This document shows positions 57,401-64,000 of a DNA stretch of 64,000 nucleotides, in pieces. The notes below the pieces were generated by a model that was not told where the DNA came from, searched no databases, and saw only the letters and a list, made by a program, of their open reading frames with translations. How positions within the stretch are numbered: the first letter of the stretch is position 1; every line of letters begins with the position of its first letter. Made by a program: the position numbers and the translations under genes. The DNA is from Cyanophora paradoxa (Eukaryota > Glaucocystophyceae > Cyanophorales > Cyanophoraceae): assembly GCA_004431415.1 (NCBI GenBank), contig QPMI01000477.1:372001-436000 (forward strand). Reading direction: 5' to 3'.

Positions 57401-60400
57401 GAAATGCTGCGACGAGCTTGCTTCGACATTGAGGGAAGCATGATGCGATTTCGCGCAGGCTTCTGCAGGGGGAGACGATGCATACGCCTACCCGGGCGAT
57501 CTGTGGAGCATCCTCGCGCTGGCGCTCGGCCCGTCGGCGGCGCAGGCGGACGGCTCGTCGGCCCTCGAGTGCGAGCGGGCGTGGGCCCCCGCCGACGGCG
57601 CCCTCGACTGCACCTTCAGCCCGCGGCGCGGCAACGCTCCCATCGCCGTCGAGGCCGCCGCGTGAGCCGCCTCGCTTTCGCGCAGGCCGCCCTGCAGCCG
57701 ATCGACGGCTCCCGCGCGCAGATTCGCGGTGCAGCTGACGAGCGGCGAGGCGAGCCGGACGGTGTTCCTGTCGGGGCGAGCGCGTCGTCGTTCGCGTTCT
57801 CGGTGCCGGTGGCGGGCGTGCTCGGCCGGGCGCAGCTGCACGCGTACCTCACGGCGACAGGGCGCGTCGTGGGCCGCCCGCTCGACGTCGAGGCCGTCGG
57901 TGCAAAGCCGCCATGCCTCACAGGCCGAGCGGCAGCCGAATCATTGAACGATGGGCCCGCGCGCAGAGAGCCCGGACAGCACGTCGGAGCTCGACTGCGG
58001 GGCGCGGCTGCGAGCCCCGGCCGACCGGTCCAATGCAGTGCGCTCGCCCGTCTTGAAACCGAACCGTGCGTGGCCAGAGTGCCGACACCACGCCGCGCAG
58101 CGCTGTACCCGCGGTCGATGGGGCGGGCGGTCGCGGTCGAGTCGGAGCGCGTGCTGGTGAGTGGCGTGAACGGGACCGCGCAGCTGCAGCTGGCGGCGGG
58201 AGGCGCGGGCGCCAGCCTGGCGGGCGCTGGAGGCGTCGGATCACATTAATATTCTGGCCGTCCACGGGGCCGAACTCAAACACGAGTGGCGGGGCGGTGC
58301 GGGCGTTCGTGGGATCGGCGGCGCTGTACAGCGAGTTCGTCTTCTTCGGTACGTATACGCCCGTCAGGCGCCGCCCTCGTTGTTGGATGGGTGTTTTGCG
58401 GCGGGGCGCGCACGCGAATCCGTTCCCTCACCGTTCTTTGCCTGTGCAGAGATGAACATGTACATGACCGCGAAACCGAGCCCCGCCGCTGCGGGCAGCA
58501 ACACAACGGCACCGCCGACGTCGGCATCGCCCTCGCCAGTCGTGCGCCCCTGATCGTTGCGGTCGGCGACTGTGCTCGCGCCCCCTCACTCGATTCGCAG
58601 CCGTCGCCGTCGCCCGCGGGAGCGCCGGCGCCCAGCGCCACGCCCGCGCACGTCCCCGTCCCACCGCCGACGCCTGCACCAGCTCCGTCGCCAGCTGTGA
58701 ACGCCTCTGTGTGCCGGGGAAATGCTGCGACGAGCTTGCTTCGACATTGAGGGAAGCATGATGCGATTTCGCGCAGGCGTCTGCAGGGGGAGACGATGCA
58801 TACGCCTACCCGGGCGATCTGTGGAGCATCCTCGCGCTGGAGCTCGGCCCGTCGGCGGCGCAGGCGGACGGCACGTCGGCCCTCGAGTGCGAGCGGGCGT
58901 GGGCCCCCGCCGACGGCGCCCTCGACTGCACCTTCAGTCCGCGGCGCGGCAACGCTCCCATCGCCGTCGAGGCCGCCGCGTGCGCCGCCCGCCCTCGCGC
59001 AGGCCGCCCTGCAGTCAATTGACGGCTTCCCGCGCCCAGGTTCGCGGTGCAGCTGACGAGCGGCGAGGCGAGCCGGACGGTGTTCCTGTCGGGGGCGAGC
59101 GCGTCGTCGTTCGCGTTCTCGGTGCCGGTGGCGGGCGTGCTCGGCCGGGCGCAGCTGCGCGCGTACCTCGCGGCGACGGGGCGCGTCGTGGGCCGCTCGC
59201 TCGACGTCGAGACCGTCGGTGCGGAGCCGCCCTGCAGCTGCATCACAGACCAAATGACAGCCGAATCGTTGACGACGGGCCCGCGCGCAGAGAGTCCCGA
59301 CAGCACGTCGGAGCTCGACTGCGGGGCGCGGCTGCGAGCCCCCGGCCAGCCGGTCCAATGCAGTGCGCGCGCCCATCTCGAAACCGAACCGTGCGTGGCC
59401 AGAGTGCCGACACCACGCCGCGCAGCGCTGTACCCGCGGTCGATGGGGCGGGCGGTCGCGGTCGAGTCGGAGCAGGTGCTGGTGAGCGGCGTGAACGGGA
59501 CCGCGCAGCTGCAGCCGGCGGCGGGAGGCGCGGGCGCCAGCCTGACGGGCGCTGGAGGCGTCGGGATAACGTTCCGGCCAAGCAGCGCCGCGGGGGCGAA
59601 CGCGAGCGGCGGGGCGGTGCGGGCATTCGTGGGATCGGCGGCGCTGTACAGCGAGTTCGTCTTCTTCGGTATGTATACGCGCGTCAGGCCCCGCCATCCT
59701 GGCCATGGCCCATGGCCGGATGGGACTTAGTTTTGCGGCGGGGCGTGCTCGAATCCGATCTCTGACCGTTTTTCGCCTGTGCAGAGCTGAACATGTACAT
59801 GGCCGCGAAACCGAGCCCCGCCGCTGCGGGCAGCAACGCAACGGCGCCGTCGACGTCGGCAACGCCCTCGCCCTCGCCAAGCCAGCACCTAGCTACAGAG
59901 CCGTCGGCAACGGCAAGCCCGACCGCGTCCCCATCAAGCACAGCGCTAGCAAGCCCGTCGCCGTCGCCGAGCCTGCAGGCAGAGCTGTCGGCGACGGCAA
60001 GCCCGACCGCGTCTCCGTCGAGCACAGCGCTAGCAAGCCCGTCGCCGTCGCCGAGCCTGCAGCCAGAGCTGTCGGCGACGGCAAGCCCGACCGCGTCTCC
60101 GTCAGGCACAGCGAGCCCGTCGCCGTCGCCGAGCCTGCAGCCAGAGCCATCGGCGACGGCAAGCCCGACCGCGTCTCCATCGATCACAGCGCTAGCAAGC
60201 CCGCGGCCGTCGCCGTCGCCGAGCCTGCAGGCAGAGCTGTCGGCAACGGCAAGCCCGACCGCGTCTCCGTCGAGCACAGCGCTTGCAAGCCCGTCGCCGT
60301 CGCCGCGCCTGCAGCCAGAGCCATCGGCGACGGCAAGCCCGACCGCGTCTCCGTCGAGCACAGCGCTAGCAAGCCCGTCGCCGTCGCCGAGCCTGCAGCC

Positions 60401-63400
60401 AGAGCTGTCGGCGACGGCAAGCCCGACCGCGTCTCCGTCAGGCACAGCGAGCCCGTCGCCCTCGCCAAGCCTGCAGTCCGAGCCATCGGCGACGGCAAGC
60501 CCGACCGCGTCTCCGTCGGGCACAGTGAGCCCGTCGCCGTCGCCAAGCCTGCAGTCCGAGCCGTCGGCGACGGCAAGCCCGACCGCATCTCCAACCAGCG
60601 CAGCGAGCCCGTCGCCGCCGCCAAGCCTGCAGCTGCAGGCAGAGCCGTCGGCAACGGCAAGCCCGACCGCGTCTCCATCGAGCTTGAGCACAGCGAGCCC
60701 GTCGCCGTCGCCGAGCCTGCAGGCAGAGCCGTCGGCAACGGCAAGCCCGACCGCGTCTCCGTCGAGCACAGCGAGCCCGTCGCCGTCGGCAACAGCAAGC
60801 CCGTCGCCGTCGGCAACGGCAAGCCCGACCGCGTCTCCGTCGAGCACAGCGAGCCCGTCGCCGTCGGCAACAGCAAGCCCGTCGCCGTCGGCAACTGCAA
60901 GCCCGACCGTGTCTCCATCAAGCACAGCGAGCCCGTCGCCGTCGGCAACAGCAAGCCCGTCGCCGTCGGCAACGGCAAGCCCGACCGCGTCTCCGTCGAG
61001 CACAGCGAGCCCGTCGCCGTCGGCAACAGCAAGCCCGTCGCCGTCGGCAACTGCGAGCCCGACCGTGTCTCCATCAAGCACAGCAAGCCCGTCGCCGTCG
61101 GCAACAGCAAGCCCGTCGCCGTCGGCAACTGCAAGCCCGACCGCGTCTCCATCAAGCACAGCAAGCCCGTCGCCATCGGCAACAGCAAGCCCGTCGCCGT
61201 CGGCAACTGCAAGCCCGACCGCGTCTCCGTCGAGCACAGCGAGCCCGTCGCCGTCGGCAGCAGCAAGCCCGTCGCCGTCGGCAACGGCAAGCCCGACCGT
61301 GTCTCCATCAAGCACAGCAAGCCCGTCGCCGTCTCCAAGCGCGAAACCGTCGGCGACGGCAAGCCCGACCGCGTCTCCATCGAGCACACCGAAACCGAGC
61401 CCCTCGCCCTCTCATCAGCTGAACGTGAAATTGAAGCCGACACCGTCATCGTCGCCACTTCCGCATCCACCAACTCCGTCCGCGTCCCCGTCGAGCGTGC
61501 CTCTCGCGAACGGTGCTTTGCTTGCTTCCTCTCTCCAAGCTTTTGCAAGCTTGGTTTTTAAATATGAACATTCTAACTTGCTTTACGTGGTCATGGGTTG
61601 TAGTGTGTGGTCTGCAACTGCAGCCCGCATCTCTCCAGGCACGCCTTGTGGGGATCGATAAGGTCGAGGTTTCCTGGAGCCCTGCGGTCGCGGAGCCCCC
61701 GTCCGGCTGCTCTTCCCTTGTTGTCGGTCTGTTCGCGACGGGCGGCGCGTCCTCGCCTGCCGCCGCTGCTGCGCGGTGGCTCTCGGCGCCCCTTTGGACG
61801 TACAAGACGCCCGTGTTCCGCCTGTCCCTGTCGGATGCCGCTCGCATCGACGCCGGCGTGCTTTACATCGTCCGCGTTGTCGCCGAGTCGTTTGGTGGCG
61901 GCGACGGGCGTGATCCCAAGGCGCCGCCGCTCCCTTCCACTGTCTTGGAGTTTCCGCGTGCGTGGCATTTTAATTTCTGCGATAATTGCGCATGCGTTCA
62001 ATCTGAGATTCATGACGACGTGGAATCTGCTTGCATTCACAGTGACAGAGCCAAGGACAGCAGCTGCTTCGTACACGGTCCGCGCGACCGAAATCGGGAC
62101 CGGGTGGCTTAACCTTGTGTGGGGTGCGCCATCGTATCGGCTCGCAAACAAGGAACAGTTTTGCTCAATTCCGTGCAGAGTCCTTTGCTTTCAGTGAGGG
62201 TGCGTTCGGCGGCGCGCGGCCCGCGTCGGGATCTGGATCTGAGGCCGGCGCACTCGTCTTTGGGGCGGGTTGGGCCGAACCGCGCTTCACGGTCACCCTC
62301 TCCTCATCGGACGGCGCGCCACGATCGTGGGAGGGCCTCGCGGGCGCCGCGCACAACGCGACGGGTCTGCAACCCGGGGCGACGTACGGCGTGGCGGTGC
62401 GGCAGGGCTGGGTCGGCCTCTCGGAGTCGTTCCTCCTCGACAGCATACTTGCCCGCACCGCGTCGCAGACGGGTGAACTTTGATATTAATCTCGCTTGAA
62501 ATATCTGGGAGTTCTGCTTACTTGGACGACAGGCAACGCGACGGCGTCGGCCGTCGAGATCAGCTTGACGCTGCTCTTCTCCGACGCGGAGCTGGCGGAC
62601 CTCGTCGAAGTCGATCCGGACGCGAATTCCAACGCGAATTCCAACTCCAACGCCAACTCCAACGCGAATTCGAACGGAAATTCGAAAGGCAACGCCGGCG
62701 CTGGATCCAACTCGAACGCGGGCGCGAATTCGAAGGCGGAAACCGCACCAAGCGCTGTTGCCTTCACAATTACGTTCGACCTGCCCTGCTCCAGCCTTTC
62801 CGTGTGCCTTTCTTATCCATGTCGGGTATTTTATATATTTATTTATATCTCCGCGCAGGGCTCCCTGGCGAAACGAATGGTGCAATCGCTGACAGAGACG
62901 CTGGAGCTGGAGGCGGGGCAGCTCCGCTTCACCGGCATCCGCTGCGTCGCCGCCGCCTCACGCGCCCGCCGCCTTGCCGCCGGCGCCGCTGCGGGCGGCG
63001 ACCGCGTGCTGGCGGACTTCGTCGCGCGCGCCTCGGCGGAGGTGCAGTCGGCCGGCGCCGCGTCGACGGCGGCGGAGCTGCAGCGCATCGAAACGGCTCT
63101 GGCGGCGCCCGAAGTCGCCAAGAGCCTCGCCGAGGGCGGCGCCCCCGTCGTCCAGCTCGCCGTCAAGCCGGCGGCGACAGCGGCGCCCGCCTCCGCCCCT
63201 GCGGACTCGGCTTCTTCTTCTTCTGCGCCGACGTCGAAGCCCTCACAGACATCGTTATCGGATTCGGGCTCCGGCGGGCTGCCCCTCGCGGTCGTCGCTG
63301 GCGCGGCGGGCGGTGGAGCGGCTCTAGTGGCGGCCGTCATCGCAGCCGTCGTCCTCCGTCGCCGGCGGGCCGCCCGTCGTCGGCGTGGCTCCATTTCAGA

Positions 63401-64000
63401 GCTCGAGCCCCAGCCACTTTCCACAGCCGTTGCGGACGGGGCGCACAGGATGGAAGATGAAACGCCAGAGCCGGCAGGGGTTCGCTGGGCCCAGCCGTCG
63501 CCGCGCTTGAGTTTGGAGGTGAAGATCGGGGCCGGCATCGGCCGCGATCGCGAAGACGCGCCGGGTTCCGTCGAGAAAAACAGATTCGAAGCGAAGAAAA
63601 CCACAAGCGCGACGACGACGACGCCTACCGCGAAACCGACGGCGGGTCGGGGCAGGGCCCCGAATTCGCGAACGAAGCTCACGGTCCAGCTGACGCCGCC
63701 CACGGCCGCCCACGCCTTCAGCTTCGTCGCGCCCCCGCAGCAGCGAGAGTCCCCGCGAAGGCCCGGGACGCTCGATCGCGAGCTCGAAAGCGAGCCGGAC
63801 GTCGACGTCGACGTCGATCTCAAGGATCCGGAGCCCGCGACATCGCCGTCGACGGGGATCCGGATCCGGAGCTCGAGCTCGAGGAATGCACAGCCGGCTG
63901 GCCATGGCACCGCGCCCGCCGACACGGGTCCGGGCTGCATCCAATCTCTCGAAAAGTTTGACGAGCCTCCATACGCCTCCGGATCCGCCCCCGCCGCCAA
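54486..64000 (+). CDS. Giant single-pass surface protein: four tandem ectodomain copies, mucin-like stalk, FN3-like region, membrane helix, cytoplasmic tail (incomplete at 3' end)
   Basis: Met 54486 opens a signal-like stretch (YAELAVSIVSLIAIISLCGN). Four copies of one ectodomain follow, each from five exons: LWSILALELGPSAAQADG, FAVQLTSGEASRTVFLSGAS, MGRAVAVESERVLVSGVNGT with AALYSEFVFFG, AKPSPAAAGSN, and a Pro-rich linker. A Ser/Thr/Pro minisatellite stalk lies at 59820-61440. Next come LQARLVGIDKVEVSWSPAV (about 61640), an FN3-like stretch (GWLNLVWGAP, FTVTLSSSDG, NATGLQPGATYGVAV; about 62100-62430), an Asn/Ser run (about 62625-62700), SLTETLELEAGQLRFTGIRC (about 62885), the membrane helix VVAGAAGGGAALVAAVIAAV (about 63285-63345) with basic stop-transfer RRRRAARRRR, and a tail of over 200 residues still open at 64000. 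Function unknown; an adhesion or recognition receptor is the likeliest kind. Splice sites inferred; copy 3 has frame breaks. Confidence 0.7.
54800..56161 (+). repeat. Ectodomain repeat copy 1
   Basis: Diverged first exon (EGSDPYSENLWGSLALEL) and otherwise the same five-exon module as copies 2-4. Confidence 0.85.
56162..57479 (+). repeat. Ectodomain repeat copy 2
   Basis: 1318-base unit, exons and introns both conserved with copies 3 and 4. First exon begins DDAYAYPGDLWS. Confidence 0.9.
57480..58797 (+). repeat. Ectodomain repeat copy 3, with two single-base frame breaks
   Basis: Nearly identical to copy 2, but lacks one G in CTGTCGGGGCGAG (about 57770; five G in the others) and one G in GGCGTCGGATC (about 58237; three G in copies 1 and 2). 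Confidence 0.9.
58798..59860 (+). repeat. Ectodomain repeat copy 4, leading into the stalk
   Basis: Same module; its Pro-rich linker exon is replaced by the expanded minisatellite. Its third exon end differs (FRPSSAAGANASGG replaces FWPSTGPNSNTSGG). Confidence 0.9.
59870..61400 (+). repeat. Coding minisatellite, 78-base higher-order unit (26 residues)
   Basis: Units of 24 + 24 + 30 bases encode SPSATASPSPSATASPTASP with SSTA; the 78-base period is exact in 60695-61320 and looser before. The period is a multiple of three, so several other frames on both strands are also open but are not genes. Confidence 0.9.

Noticed and set aside
57770-58237. Programmed frameshifting in ectodomain copy 3
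   Set aside because: Single missing G bases at G runs are better explained by error or decay; no slippery-site and hairpin arrangement recognised.
59870-61400. Regular repeats that could suggest a CRISPR array
   Set aside because: Units are head-to-tail coding repeats without unique spacers, in a eukaryotic gene.
59684-61561. Four alternative 450-620-codon frames over the minisatellite, on both strands
   Set aside because: The 78-base period is a multiple of three and stop-free, so extra frames are open by construction. The PSPSATASPTAS frame continues that of the upstream exon (AKPSPAAAGSN).
62843-64000. 385-codon minus-strand frame at the window end
   Set aside because: It is exactly antisense to the membrane helix and tail of the plus-strand receptor, which reads better.

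Overview
The window is nuclear DNA from a GC-rich, intron-dense microbial eukaryote. Nearly every gene is broken into short exons by introns of roughly 50-100 bases. The gene set is purely eukaryotic: a p115-type vesicle tether, Nup62, myotubularin, PDAT, methionine aminopeptidase 1, an F-box/LRR protein, a DSC3-like ubiquitin-domain membrane protein and a secreted subtilase. PDAT fits an oil-storing alga. Valine/proline/glutamate-rich repeats like those of alveolins and epiplastins point to a lineage with a sub-membrane skeleton (alveolates, glaucophytes, cryptophytes, euglenids). A glaucophyte-like alga is my best guess. The many GC-AG introns would also suit some haptophytes or dinoflagellates, so the lineage stays open.

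Layout. 1-2238 (-): N-terminal part of a p115/USO1 tether. 2330-5082 (+): Nup62, divergently transcribed from 91 bases away. 5289-6140 (-): unknown small membrane protein. ~6600-9519 (+): myotubularin phosphatase. 9946-13818 (+): PDAT, whose last exon is copied twice more downstream (to 14676). 15503-17067 (-): two unknown genes. 17711-17948: a miniature inverted-repeat element. 18054-19082 (+): an alveolin/epiplastin-like protein. 20057-21152 (-): unknown membrane protein. 21650-29420: a large palindrome holding two head-to-head copies of a dynamin-like GTPase gene whose product ends in VPV-type repeats.

29664-31664 (-): unknown protein with an acidic tail. 32644-34433 (-): DSC3-like protein. 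34655-38439 (+): methionine aminopeptidase 1. 39675-42409 (+): F-box/LRR protein ending in two PBZ zinc fingers. 42916-49608 (-): multidomain secreted subtilase. 49609-54485: repeat-rich gap with palindromes, TIR-type elements and a poly(A)-ended retroelement. 54486-64000 (+, runs off the end): giant single-pass surface protein with a four-fold tandem duplicated ectodomain, a mucin-like stalk, a fibronectin III-like region, one membrane helix and a cytoplasmic tail.

The most interesting system is the cortical-skeleton neighbourhood at 18-29.4 kb. A VPV-repeat scaffold protein lies beside two diverged copies of a dynamin-like GTPase fused to similar repeats. I infer a membrane-remodelling GTPase tethered to an epiplast/alveolar cortex; I know of no described protein with this architecture. 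Several genes (Nup62, one palindrome arm, ectodomain copy 3) show single-base differences in G/C runs that break the frame, so either the assembly carries homopolymer errors or some copies are decaying. Exon limits were read by eye from frame continuity, family similarity and AG acceptors; gene ends are firmer than inner splice sites.
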